The position numbers were made by a program, and so were the translations under genes. A stretch of DNA of 64,000 nucleotides, taken from NCBI RefSeq assembly GCF_004123675.1, contig NZ_CP035417.1, positions 2,781,501 through 2,845,500 on the forward strand, read 5' to 3'. Positions 27,380-35,602 of the stretch are shown here, piece after piece. Under the pieces are notes generated by a model that did not search any database, had not been told where the DNA came from, and saw only the letters and a list, made by a program, of their open reading frames with translations. Numbering within the stretch: the first letter of the stretch is position 1; each line of letters begins with the position of its first letter. This DNA comes from Leisingera sp. NJS204. Its GTDB lineage: Bacteria; Pseudomonadota; Alphaproteobacteria; Rhodobacterales; Rhodobacteraceae.

Positions 27380-28291
27380 ATGTCCCTTAGACCGATACTC
27401 GAAACCCGTCCGGCGCAGCCCCATACCGAGGGCGCCGGCGTGAAACTGCACCGCGCATTCGGATTTCAGGATCCGTCCGAGCTGGACCCGTTCCTGCTGT
27501 TCGACGATTTCCGCAATGAAAACCCCGAAGACTATCTGCGCGGCTTCCCCTGGCATCCGCACCGGGGCATCGAGACCATAACTTATGTGCTGTCCGGCAC
27601 GGTCGAACATGGCGACTCGCTGGGAAATGCGGGCACCCTGGGTGCAGGCGACGTGCAGTGGATGACCGCCGGCTCCGGCATCCTGCATCAGGAGATGCCG
27701 TCGGGCAACGCGCAAGGCCAGATGCATGGTTTCCAGCTTTGGGGCAACCTGCCTGCCAGCGAGAAAATGACCGCGCCGCGCTACCAGGATGTGAGCGGCA
27801 CCGAGATCCCTGAAATCATCGACGACGACGGCACACGGGTGAAAGTGATTGTCGGAGATTTCTGGGGCAAGCGCGGCCCGGTGGACGGTATTGCCGCCGA
27901 TCCGCAGTATCTGGATGTGTTTATTCCGGCGGGCGTGAAAAAGACCCTGCCGATCGACACCTACCGCCGCGCCTTTGCCTATGTGTTCGAAGGCCAGGCG
28001 GCTTTTGCTGACGCTTCAGCGCCGCAAGGGGTATTGCTGGAAAAAGAAGTGGCAGGCGAAGAGGTCAACATCCGCGACCTGTCCGGCGACCGTACCCTGA
28101 TCCGCTTTGGCACCGGCGATGAGATCACCGTCCAGGCGGGTCCCGAGGGCGTGCGCTTCCTGCTGATCTCCGGCGCGCCGATCCACGAGCCGGTGGCCTG
28201 GCACGGGCCCATTGTGATGAATACCCAGGCAGAGCTGCAACAGGCCTTCCGCGACCTGCGCAACGGGACATTTATAAAGCCCGCGCACTGA
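27380..28291 (+). CDS. Pirin family protein
   Basis: The 303-residue bicupin has the pirin metal-site residues: PWHPHRGIETITYVL (two histidines) and later ILHQEMPSG (His and Glu), on the N-terminal cupin. A second cupin lies around 180-260. Bacterial pirins have been described as quercetin dioxygenases or as regulators of pyruvate metabolism; function here is open. AGGAGA precedes the ATG. The last codons and the stop come from the first unit of a 54-bp tandem repeat. Confidence 0.88.
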   Translation: MSLRPILETRPAQPHTEGAGVKLHRAFGFQDPSELDPFLLFDDFRNENPEDYLRGFPWHPHRGIETITYVLSGTVEHGDSLGNAGTLGAGDVQWMTAGSGILHQEMPSGNAQGQMHGFQLWGNLPASEKMTAPRYQDVSGTEIPEIIDDDGTRVKVIVGDFWGKRGPVDGIAADPQYLDVFIPAGVKKTLPIDTYRRAFAYVFEGQAAFADASAPQGVLLEKEVAGEEVNIRDLSGDRTLIRFGTGDEITVQAGPEGVRFLLISGAPIHEPVAWHGPIVMNTQAELQQAFRDLRNGTFIKPAH

Positions 28292-28440
28292 TCCGGAAAA
28301 CCGGTGCCCACTTTTCCCTGTGCGCGGCGCAGGCCCGCGCACTGATCCGGAAAACCGGTGCCCACTTTTCCCTGTGCGCGGCGCAGGCCCGCGCACTGAC
28401 CCGGAAAACCGCTGCCCGCTATTCCCTGTGCGCGGCGCAG
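28279..28440 (+). repeat. Three tandem 54-bp repeats overlapping the pirin stop
   Basis: Three adjacent 54-bp units (28279-28332, 28333-28386, 28387-28440). Units 1 and 2 are identical over their length; unit 3 differs at a few positions (for example TGATCC to TGACCC, and CCACTTTT to CCGCTATT). A truncated fourth unit of about 10 bases (GCCCGCGCAC) follows. Each unit holds a GGAAAA/TTTTCC inverted pair, and the junctions pair GTGCGCG with CGCGCAC. The stop codon of pirin is inside unit 1. Confidence 0.92.
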
Positions 28441-28482
28441 GCCCGCGCACAGGGAAAACCGCGTCCGCCAAAACGGACGCGG
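28422..28482. repeat. Two strong hairpins closing the tandem repeat
   Basis: A perfect 13-bp stem (28422-28434 with 28444-28456, 9-base loop) formed by the end of repeat unit 3 and the partial unit 4, followed directly by a 9-bp perfect stem (28459-28467 with 28474-28482, 6-base loop). Confidence 0.85.
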
Positions 28483-28522
28483 TATGCTATACTCCCTGCG
28501 CCAATAAGCGTTGGGGGGAGTG

Positions 28523-28825
28523 ATGATTATCCGGGTGTTCCGTGCCACCGTCCGCGAGGACAGGATCGAGGACTTCAAGGCCTTTCTGACCGGCAGCGCC
28601 ATTCCGCATGTGCGCCGCCAGCCGGGGCTGGTCTCGGTCACCGCCGGGCTGCCGCGGCCGGACTCGCCTGCCACCTTCTGCGTCGTCATGGTCTGGGAGA
28701 GCATCGAGGCGCTGCAGGCCTTTGCAGGCGAGAACTGGGAGCAACCGCATGTGCTGCCGGAGGAAGACCCGATGGTGCTAAGCCGCCAGATCGACCATTA
28801 CGATATGATCGGGCTGTTGAGCTGA
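28523..28825 (+). CDS. Small antibiotic-biosynthesis-monooxygenase-like protein
   Basis: The ATG at 28523 has GGGGGGAG upstream at 28513-28520, so it is preferred over upstream in-frame codons. The 100-residue product has the ABM-type dimeric ferredoxin-like pattern: an N-terminal strand MIIRVFRATV, a helix with EDFKAFL, then LVSVTAGLPRPD and a WESIEALQAF helix. Members are small heme-free oxygenases or structural analogues, and many remain without function. It converges with the GNAT gene. Confidence 0.68.
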   Translation: MIIRVFRATVREDRIEDFKAFLTGSAIPHVRRQPGLVSVTAGLPRPDSPATFCVVMVWESIEALQAFAGENWEQPHVLPEEDPMVLSRQIDHYDMIGLLS

Positions 28826-28839
28826 CAGACCTGCCGCAG

Positions 28840-29319
28840 TCAGCCGCCGGCACGCCAGCTGTAAACAGTTTCGGTGCCCGACGGCCCGGGTGTGAAACCG
28901 GCTTTTTCCAGCACCCTGGCCGAGGCCGCGTTCTGCTGCATGACCCCGCCGCTGATCGTCACGCCGCTGCCGCGGAAATGAGCCTGCAAGCCCCCAAGCA
29001 GCTCGCTGGCCAGCCCTTGGCCCCAGGCAGCTTCGGCAAACAGATAGCCAAGGTTCCGGATGGCTGCGCCTTTGTCAGGAAAAGAAAGAATAACCAGCCC
29101 GATACCCTGCCCCGCAGTTTCGCGCAGGGCAATCACCTCGGCTTGCTGCGAGACCGCCTCCAGAAACGCCCGGCGGGCGCCATCGTCTTCTGGGGTCTGA
29201 AACCCCGAGGGCAGCCATTGCACCACTTTCGGCGCAAAGAGCTCCGCCATTTCGGCATCAGTCAGATTCCGCCATGGCACCGCCCGCAGACGGCTGGTTT
29301 GCAGATCCAGCAAGCTCAT
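28840..29319 (-). CDS. GNAT-family N-acetyltransferase
   Basis: The ATG at 29319 is set by a 4-base overlap with the TetR stop (ATGA), giving 159 residues. The protein has the RimJ/RimL-like pattern: N-terminal SRLRAVPWRNLTDAEM, a central strand IGLVILSFPDKGAAIRNLGY, and the acetyl-CoA-binding helix AAWGQGLASELLGGL, then NAASARVLEKAGF. Its acceptor is unknown. It is co-transcribed with the TetR regulator. Confidence 0.84.
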   Translation of the reverse strand: MSLLDLQTSRLRAVPWRNLTDAEMAELFAPKVVQWLPSGFQTPEDDGARRAFLEAVSQQAEVIALRETAGQGIGLVILSFPDKGAAIRNLGYLFAEAAWGQGLASELLGGLQAHFRGSGVTISGGVMQQNAASARVLEKAGFTPGPSGTETVYSWRAGG

Positions 29320-29903
29320 GCGCTGACCGCTTTTTGCACCATGTCCCAATAGACCTTCTCTACCTCATCCAGCGTCAGGCGCCCCTCGGAACGGTACCAT
29401 GTGTTGACCCCGTTCAGCATCGCAATCACCGCCAGTGTGGCGATTTTGGTATCGGGAATACGGAACACACGCTGCTCCACCCCCTCTTTCAGGATCGCCT
29501 CCACGCCGTTCTCATAATCCCGGCGCAGCGATTCGAGGGCGGAGAAATTTTCCTCCGTCAGGTTGCGCAGCTCCATATAGGCGATGAACACCGCATCCGG
29601 GCGCTCCAGGTGAAAGCGGATGTGAAAGCCGGTAAAGGCCCGCAGCCGCTCTGCCGCGCCCGCGGCCCGCGGCACCGCGTCCCACGCCGCCTGCAGCTCC
29701 ACCATATGTCCCTGCATCAGGTTGAACAGCAGGCTTTGCTTGTCCGGTGTGTAGTTATACAGCGCACCGGCCTGCACCCCCACCTCCTTGGCGATCTGAC
29801 GCATTGAGACGGCGGCATAGCCATGCTGCGCAAACAGCCGCAATGCGGCCTCGCGGATTTTGGGTCCGGTGATATCGGAATGTGAGCCTTGGGTACGTGC
29901 CAT
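29316..29903 (-). CDS. TetR-family transcriptional regulator
   Basis: The ATG at 29903 gives 195 residues and starts MARTQGSHSDI. The N-terminal DNA-binding helix-turn-helix is clear (IREAALRLFAQHGYAAVSM, then QIAKEVGVQAGALYNYT). The C-terminal ligand domain is helical. It is followed by the overlapping GNAT gene, and the operon probably includes it. Ligand and targets unknown. Confidence 0.88.
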   Translation of the reverse strand: MARTQGSHSDITGPKIREAALRLFAQHGYAAVSMRQIAKEVGVQAGALYNYTPDKQSLLFNLMQGHMVELQAAWDAVPRAAGAAERLRAFTGFHIRFHLERPDAVFIAYMELRNLTEENFSALESLRRDYENGVEAILKEGVEQRVFRIPDTKIATLAVIAMLNGVNTWYRSEGRLTLDEVEKVYWDMVQKAVSA

Positions 29904-30080
29904 ACCCGGACCGTAACTGAACACGCGTTCAGAAAAAAGAGAGAGAATGCCCGAAAGATGTCCTGTTCCTGAACCCGGCGGCCCGGCCAAGCCAATCCCG
30001 GCACATACAGGCGGGAAAGCAATTGTACGGCGGCCCCGGACACCTTAGAACCTCCAGGATAAAACACAGGATTTCGTACA

Positions 30081-30335
30081 ATGCAGGTTTGGGTCCGGAT
30101 TACATGTCTTCTGGTTTTGGCAACCGCGGCCGCTTGCACCCGCGTGCCCGAGCTGGAGGACCGGCTGACCCCGGATCTGCGCGGCGCGGGATACCCGGAA
30201 CTGCTGCCGCTGGATGACGCGCTGGAACCGCTCGACCCGCCGCAGCAGGCCGGCGCAGACCTGCAGGATGAGCTTGACGCCCGAAGCGCCCGGCTGAAAC
30301 GCCGCGCCGAGGCGGTGAAAAACGCCGGATCTTAG
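30081..30335 (+). CDS. Small predicted lipoprotein
   Basis: An 84-residue protein with a short signal peptide and lipobox ATAAAC (lipidated cysteine at residue 19). The rest is acidic and helical with LEDRLTPDLRG and a charged C-terminal segment SARLKRRAEAVKNA. No domain is recognised. It lies 116 bases before hom on the same strand. Confidence 0.72.
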   Translation: MQVWVRITCLLVLATAAACTRVPELEDRLTPDLRGAGYPELLPLDDALEPLDPPQQAGADLQDELDARSARLKRRAEAVKNAGS

Positions 30336-30451
30336 GCCTTTCCCGGCTTTCCCTTCCGCATGTGCTGCAGGCAGGCGGCAGCAGCGTTGCACGCCCGCGC
30401 CGAACCCGCTAAGGCGGGGCCTGAGCATTTCGGAACAAAGGACCTCCAGCT

Positions 30452-31738
30452 ATGACAGAACCGCTTCGTCTTGGGATTGCAGGTTTGGGCACGGTTGGCA
30501 TCGGCGTGGTGAAAATCATCCGCCGCCATGCTGCGCTGCTGGAGGCACGGACCGGACGCCCCGTTGTGATCACTGCGGTGTCTGCCCGCGACGCCAATAA
30601 GGACCGTGGTGTATCGCTTAAGGATTACGCTTGGGAAACCGACCCGGTGGCGCTGGCCGTGCGCGACGACGTGGATGTGTTTGTCGAGCTGATGGGCGGC
30701 CATGAAGGCGCCGCCAAAGCCGCAACCGAGGCCGCACTTGCCGCGGGCAAAGATGTGGTCACCGCCAACAAGGCGCTGCTGGCGATCCATGGCCAAGCGC
30801 TGGCCGAACAGGCCGAGACCGCAGGCCGGGTGATCCGGTTCGAGGCTGCAGTGGCCGGCGGCATCCCGGTGATCAAATCGCTGACCGAAGGTCTGGCCGG
30901 CAATGAGATTACCCGCGTCATGGGCGTGATGAACGGCACCTGCAACTTTATCCTTACCCAGATGCAGGCCACCGGCCAGGGCTACAATGCCCTGTTTGAG
31001 GAATGCGGCCGTCTCGGCTATCTGGAGGCCGATCCGAACCTGGACGTGGGCGGCATCGACGCAGGCCACAAGCTGGCGCTGCTGTCCTCGATCGCATTCG
31101 GCACCAAGCCCGCCTTTGACGACGTGCAGCTGGAAGGCATCCAGCGCATCCAGCTGGAAGACATCCACGCCGCCGCCGACATGGGCTACCGCATCAAACT
31201 GCTGGGTGTGGCGCAACGCACCGCCCGCGGTCTGGAACAGCGCATGTCGCCCTGCCTGGTGCCTGCGAATTCCCCGCTCGGCCAGCTGGAAGGCGGCACC
31301 AATATGGTGGTGATCGAGGGTGATTCCATCGAACAAGTGGTGCTGCGCGGCCCCGGTGCCGGCGAAGGTCCGACGGCCAGCGCGGTGATGGGCGATGTCC
31401 TGGACCTGGCCCGCGGCCTGCGGATTGCAACCTTCGGCCAGCCCGCCGAAACGCTGCAGGAAGTGCCCGCCGCCCAGACCGGCCTGCCCGCACCGTTCTA
31501 TCTGCGCATGGGGTTGCTGGACAAACCCGGCGCGCTGGCCAAAGTTGCCGCAGTGCTGGGCGATGCCGGTGTTTCCATCGACCGGATGCGCCAGTACGGC
31601 CATTCTGAACCAACCGCACCGGTGCTGATTGTCACCCACAAATGCACCCGCGCTGCACTGGATGCGGCACTGGACGGCCTCACCGCCACCGATGTGGTCG
31701 ACGGCACCCCGGTTGCGCTGCGCATTGAAGAGGTTTGA
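30452..31738 (+). CDS. hom: Homoserine dehydrogenase
   Basis: The enzyme reduces aspartate semialdehyde to homoserine for threonine and methionine synthesis. The 428-residue protein has the N-terminal NAD(P) motif GLGTVGIGVVKI, the catalytic core (VTANKALLA, then GIPVIKSLTEGL and GVMNGTCNFIL), and a C-terminal ACT domain (LRMGLLDKPGALAKVAAVLG) for feedback regulation. AAAGGAC precedes the ATG. Length and domain order are typical. Confidence 0.97.
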   Translation: MTEPLRLGIAGLGTVGIGVVKIIRRHAALLEARTGRPVVITAVSARDANKDRGVSLKDYAWETDPVALAVRDDVDVFVELMGGHEGAAKAATEAALAAGKDVVTANKALLAIHGQALAEQAETAGRVIRFEAAVAGGIPVIKSLTEGLAGNEITRVMGVMNGTCNFILTQMQATGQGYNALFEECGRLGYLEADPNLDVGGIDAGHKLALLSSIAFGTKPAFDDVQLEGIQRIQLEDIHAAADMGYRIKLLGVAQRTARGLEQRMSPCLVPANSPLGQLEGGTNMVVIEGDSIEQVVLRGPGAGEGPTASAVMGDVLDLARGLRIATFGQPAETLQEVPAAQTGLPAPFYLRMGLLDKPGALAKVAAVLGDAGVSIDRMRQYGHSEPTAPVLIVTHKCTRAALDAALDGLTATDVVDGTPVALRIEEV

Positions 31739-31894
31739 GCCTCGCGATAGGACGGAAATCAGCGGTTTTGGTCCCTGCGGCTGGATTTTCCTGCCGCAGT
31801 GAACGCTATCGCCCCTTGCGAGCCTGCCCTGCCCCGCGCTATTCGGCTTTAAACGCCCAATTCACATCTGACCCGTTGAGACAGGATTTCCGGT

Positions 31895-32881
31895 ATGACA
31901 TCGAACACTTCTGACGCGCCTTTTCATGACCGCATGCTGTCGCTGGGCCTCGCCCGCGTTGCCGAGCAGGCCGCGCTGGCCTCTGCCTCGCTGATCGGCC
32001 GCGGCGACGAGAAGGCTGCCGACCAGGCGGCTGTGAACGCCATGCGCGAGCAGCTGAACCTGCTGGACATCGCCGGCGTCGTGGTGATCGGCGAAGGTGA
32101 ACGCGACGAGGCGCCGATGCTGTACATCGGCGAAGAAGTCGGCTCCGGCAACGGTCCCGGCGTCGACATCGCGCTGGACCCTCTGGAAGGCACCACGCTG
32201 ACCGCCAAAGACATGCCGAACGCGCTGACGGTGATTGCCATGGGCCCGCGCGGCTCGATGCTGCACGCGCCGGACACCTATATGGACAAACTGGCAATCG
32301 GCCCGGGCTATGAAGACGGCGTTGTGTCTCTGGATATGTCCCCGCGCGAACGGGTTGAGGCGCTGGCCGCGGCCAAGGGCTGCGCGCCCTCCGACATCAC
32401 CGTCTGCATTCTGGAACGCCCGCGCCATGAAGCGATGATCGCCGAGGTGCGCGAAACCGGCGCTTCGATCCGCCTGATCACCGACGGCGATGTGGCCGGC
32501 GTCATGCATTGCGCCGAATCTGAGATTACCGGTATCGACATGTATATGGGCCAGGGCGGCGCGCCTGAGGGCGTGCTGGCAGCCGCAGCATTGAAATGCA
32601 TGGGCGGCCAGATTTTCGGCCGCCTCCTGTTCCGCAATGACGACGAAAAGGGCCGCGCCGCCAAGGCGGGCATCACCGACCTGGACCGCGTCTATACCCG
32701 CGACGAGATGGTCACCCAGGACGTGATCTTTGCCGCCACCGGCGTCACCGGCGGCTCGCTGCTGCCCAGCATCAAGCGCACACCGGGCTGGGTTGAGACC
32801 ACCACCCTCTTGATGCGCTCAAAAACCGGTTCGGTGCGGCGCATGTCCTACCGCACGCCCCTGGCGCCGCATCAGGGCTAA
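31895..32881 (+). CDS. glpX: Class II fructose-1,6-bisphosphatase GlpX
   Basis: GlpX dephosphorylates fructose-1,6-bisphosphate in gluconeogenesis. The 328-residue length is standard. Metal-site motifs are visible: GEGERDEAPMLYIGEEVG near residue 65-82, DPLEGTT near 92-98, and the C-terminal FAATGVTGGSLL. It sits 156 bases after hom on the same strand and before recJ, which is a common order in roseobacters, with an intergenic Roseobacter-type repeat after it. Confidence 0.95.
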   Translation: MTSNTSDAPFHDRMLSLGLARVAEQAALASASLIGRGDEKAADQAAVNAMREQLNLLDIAGVVVIGEGERDEAPMLYIGEEVGSGNGPGVDIALDPLEGTTLTAKDMPNALTVIAMGPRGSMLHAPDTYMDKLAIGPGYEDGVVSLDMSPRERVEALAAAKGCAPSDITVCILERPRHEAMIAEVRETGASIRLITDGDVAGVMHCAESEITGIDMYMGQGGAPEGVLAAAALKCMGGQIFGRLLFRNDDEKGRAAKAGITDLDRVYTRDEMVTQDVIFAATGVTGGSLLPSIKRTPGWVETTTLLMRSKTGSVRRMSYRTPLAPHQG

Positions 32882-32910
32882 GCGTTGCGCTTGGTAGCGG
32901 CTTGCGCCGC

Positions 32911-32943
32911 TGCCTCCGGCGGGAGTATTTGAAGAAAGATGAA
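32911..32943 (+). repeat. Intergenic repeat motif of the CCTCCGGCGGGA type
   Basis: The sequence around CCTCCGGCGGGAGTATTTG followed by AAGAAAGATGAA resembles a short motif recurring after genes in many Rhodobacteraceae genomes (from memory; not checked here). It is followed by an imperfect stem (arms starting AAAGGGCCGG and ending CCGGCCTTT) that may terminate glpX. Confidence 0.45.
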
Positions 32944-32990
32944 AGGGCCGGGTCCGTTTGGGTCCGGCCTTTGCATATGGGGGGAAACGC

Positions 32991-34730
32991 ATGAGCTTTT
33001 TGGGTGTTGAGCAGTCCTTGACCGGACGGCGCTGGATCGGCCCCGGTGTGGAGATGGACCGCGCCTCCGAGATGATGACGCAGCAGACCGGCCTGCCCCG
33101 GTCTGTCTGCCAGGTGCTGGCCCGGCGCGGGGTTCCCGCGATGGAGGCCAAGGGGTTTTTGGAACCCCGGCTGAAGGAGCTGCTGCCCGATCCGCGTGAA
33201 ATGAAGGACATGGAAGCGGCAGCTTCCCGGTTTCTGAACGCGGTGCGGCGCAAGGAGCGGATTGCGGTTTTTGCCGATTATGACGTCGATGGCGGCAGCT
33301 CGGCCGCGCTGCTGCTGGTCTGGCTGCGGCAGATGGGGCTGCAGGCCACGCTCTATATCCCCGACCGCATTGACGAGGGCTATGGCCCCAATGTGCCCGC
33401 CATGCAGGCGCTGGCCGCCGCCCACGACCTGATCCTCTGCGTGGATTGCGGCACCCTTAGCCATGAGCCGATTGCTGCCGCCAAAGGCGCGGATGTGATC
33501 GTGCTGGACCACCACCTGGGCGGTGAGACGCTGCCGGACTGCGTGGCAGTGGTGAATCCCAACCGCCAGGACGAAAGCGGCGACCTTGGATATTTCTGCG
33601 CCGCAGGTGTGGTGTTTCTGATGCTGGTTGAGGCCGGGCGGCAGCTGCGCCAAGCAGGCGCCAAGGGGCCGGATCTGATGGCCATGCTGGATCTGGTGGC
33701 ATTGGCCACCGTGGCAGATGTGGCGCCGCTGATCGGCGCCAACCGGGCGCTGGTGCGCCAGGGGCTGAAGGTCATGGGCGCGCGCAAACGCCCCGGCCTG
33801 GTGGCCCTGTCCGATGTCAGCCGCATGGATTCGGCGCCCTCGACCTATCACCTCGGTTTTCTGCTGGGACCGCGGGTCAATGCCGGCGGGCGGATCGGCA
33901 AGGCCGATCTTGGCGCACGGTTATTGTCAACGGACAACCCGCATGAGGCTGCTGCCCTGGCCGAACGGCTGGATGAGCTGAACACCGAACGCCGTGACAT
34001 TGAAAACGCCGTGCGTGCCGCCGCCCTGGAACAAGCGGAAGACCGCGGGCTGGAGGCTCCGCTGGTCTGGGCCGCTGGCGAAGGCTGGCATCCCGGCGTG
34101 GTCGGCATCGTCGCCTCGCGCCTGAAAGAAGCCGCCAACCGCCCCGCCGTTGTGATCGGTTTTGATGGCGAGGAAGGCAAGGGATCCGGCCGGTCCGTGT
34201 CCGGCGTCGACCTGGGCGCCTCGATCCAGCGGCTTGCAGCCGAGGGGCTGCTGGTCAAAGGCGGCGGCCACAAGATGGCGGCAGGCCTGACTGTCATGCG
34301 GGACAAGCTGGAGCCGGCGATGGCACGGCTGTCGGAGCTGTTGGAAAGACAAGGCGCCGGACAGGGCGGCCCGGCCGGTCTGAAGCTGGACGGCGCCCTG
34401 ATGCCCGGTGCCGCGACGGTAGACCTGATCGAACAGATCGAACAGGCAGGCCCCTTTGGCGCCGGCGCCCATGCCCCGCGCTATGCGCTGCCGGATCTGC
34501 AGGTGCGCTTTGCCAAGAAGGTGGGGGAAAGCCATCTGAAGATTTCCCTCAGCGACGGTATGGGCGGCGGATTGGACGGGATCTGCTTTGGCGCCTTTGA
34601 CACCGCGCTTGGTCCCCGCCTGCTGGAACACGGCGGCGCCCGCTTCCACTTTGCCGGACGGCTGGAGGTGAACAGTTGGGGCGGTCGCCAAAGCCCTCAG
34701 CTGCGCCTGGAAGATGCCGCCGAAGCCTGA
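32991..34730 (+). CDS. recJ: Single-stranded-DNA exonuclease RecJ
   Basis: RecJ is the 5'-3' single-strand exonuclease of recombination and repair. I use the ATG at 32991 because GGGGGG lies just upstream; the product is 579 residues, the family length. The DHH-family motifs are clear: FADYDVDGGSSAALLL near residue 92, VDCGT near 150, VLDHHLGGE near 170, and the DHHA1 motif GGGHKMAAG near 422. The gene is followed by two tRNA-Glu genes. Confidence 0.96.
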   Translation: MSFLGVEQSLTGRRWIGPGVEMDRASEMMTQQTGLPRSVCQVLARRGVPAMEAKGFLEPRLKELLPDPREMKDMEAAASRFLNAVRRKERIAVFADYDVDGGSSAALLLVWLRQMGLQATLYIPDRIDEGYGPNVPAMQALAAAHDLILCVDCGTLSHEPIAAAKGADVIVLDHHLGGETLPDCVAVVNPNRQDESGDLGYFCAAGVVFLMLVEAGRQLRQAGAKGPDLMAMLDLVALATVADVAPLIGANRALVRQGLKVMGARKRPGLVALSDVSRMDSAPSTYHLGFLLGPRVNAGGRIGKADLGARLLSTDNPHEAAALAERLDELNTERRDIENAVRAAALEQAEDRGLEAPLVWAAGEGWHPGVVGIVASRLKEAANRPAVVIGFDGEEGKGSGRSVSGVDLGASIQRLAAEGLLVKGGGHKMAAGLTVMRDKLEPAMARLSELLERQGAGQGGPAGLKLDGALMPGAATVDLIEQIEQAGPFGAGAHAPRYALPDLQVRFAKKVGESHLKISLSDGMGGGLDGICFGAFDTALGPRLLEHGGARFHFAGRLEVNSWGGRQSPQLRLEDAAEA

Positions 34731-34787
34731 TTTTTCAAAGACTTACCCTCTGCGGGCAAGAAACTTCACTAAGGCCCGCTTTTTCCC

Positions 34788-34816
34788 TTGCGGGATCCGG
34801 CTGTTGCGACTAAATA
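34788..34816 (+). promoter_or_regulatory. Promoter of first tRNA-Glu
   Basis: TTGCGG (-35) and TAAATA (-10) are separated by exactly 17 bases, with the tRNA starting 19 bases after the -10 box. The second tRNA-Glu has the same layout (TTGCGC, 17 bases, TAAACA, 19 bases), which supports both. Confidence 0.75.
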
Positions 34817-34834
34817 CCCGCTCACACATAGAGT

Positions 34835-34909
34835 GGCCCGTTCGTCTATCGGTTAGGACGCCAGGTTTTCAACCTGGAAAGAGGGGTTCGATTCCCCTAC
34901 GGGCTGCCA
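34835..34909 (+). tRNA. tRNA-Glu (UUC)
   Basis: A 75-base tRNA with encoded CCA. The anticodon stem CCAGG/CCTGG surrounds the loop TTTTCAA, giving anticodon TTC for glutamate. The T arm is AGGGGTTCGATTCCCCT. The acceptor pairs GGCCCGT with ACGGGCT (one G-T at the end). It is identical to the copy at 35081-35155. Confidence 0.97.
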
Positions 34910-35033
34910 CTTTCCCCACATATGAATGACGCCTTCCCCAAGCCGCTAGAGCATGGCTTTTTCCTGTTCTTTCATCCACTTAGAAACTGAACACGGGCGG
35001 TGGAAAAACTTTGCACCTTCGGCAAAAAACCTC

Positions 35034-35062
35034 TTGCGCCCGGTCATGGCAATCAGTAAACA
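35034..35062 (+). promoter_or_regulatory. Promoter of second tRNA-Glu
   Basis: TTGCGC and TAAACA with 17 bases between them and 19 bases to the tRNA. The flanks differ from the first promoter outside the boxes, so the boxes appear conserved by selection. Confidence 0.75.
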
Positions 35063-35080
35063 CCGCCTCACAGACAGCGT

Positions 35081-35155
35081 GGCCCGTTCGTCTATCGGTT
35101 AGGACGCCAGGTTTTCAACCTGGAAAGAGGGGTTCGATTCCCCTACGGGCTGCCA
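35081..35155 (+). tRNA. tRNA-Glu (UUC), second copy
   Basis: The same 75-base sequence as the first copy, 246 bases downstream. Flanking similarity extends a few bases on either side (GTGGCCCG at the start and GCCACTT at the end), pointing to a local duplication of the tRNA unit with its own promoter. Confidence 0.97.
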
Positions 35156-35602
35156 CTTCTCCTGACATGTATACCTAAGCTGAACACGTACAGCAGCCAG
35201 CCGGTTGGTGCAGAAGTGCCTGACTGCTTTATAGTTCAAGAAACTGTCCTAGCCCAATAAGACACTGTGTGCATGACACTGCGGCGGATCACGCCATGCG
35301 GTCTTGCCTCCCTGGCCTCCCTGGCTCATTCGGGGCACTTTCGGTGCCTGCGTCTGACCTAGTACCGGGTGTTCTCAATACTGGAAACCAGCACAGCCCG
35401 AAACCTTCCATAAGGAGAATGGCATGCCGCATTCAGCGCAAGGCTTGCCATCGCACACCCCGATGGCGCGCAAAACGCGGCCGCCAATTGCACCCCGGCG
35501 GCTGAGATTCAGGAAAATCGCTCTCCTCCCAGGCCCTGGAATCAAGGAGCGGGGCAGACAGCCGCTGCACTGCCTGCTCGCAATCTCATAAACCGGTAAC
35601 CT
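35156..35602. other. Gene-free stretch after the tRNA-Glu pair
   Basis: About 450 bases with no supported gene. An open frame at 35269-35505 lacks a ribosome site and homologous pattern and is not called. No integrase or attachment duplication of the tRNA 3' end was seen, although tRNA-Glu genes are common integration sites. Confidence 0.5.

Noticed and set aside
28279-28440. CRISPR array
   Set aside because: The 54-bp units are directly adjacent without unique spacers, and no cas genes are near.
35269-35505. Open frame of 78 codons after the tRNA-Glu pair
   Set aside because: No ribosome site, no recognised motif, and biased composition; not called as a gene.
34835-35602. Integrated element at tRNA-Glu
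   Set aside because: No integrase and no duplicated tRNA 3' end flanking foreign genes; only a local tRNA duplication is seen.
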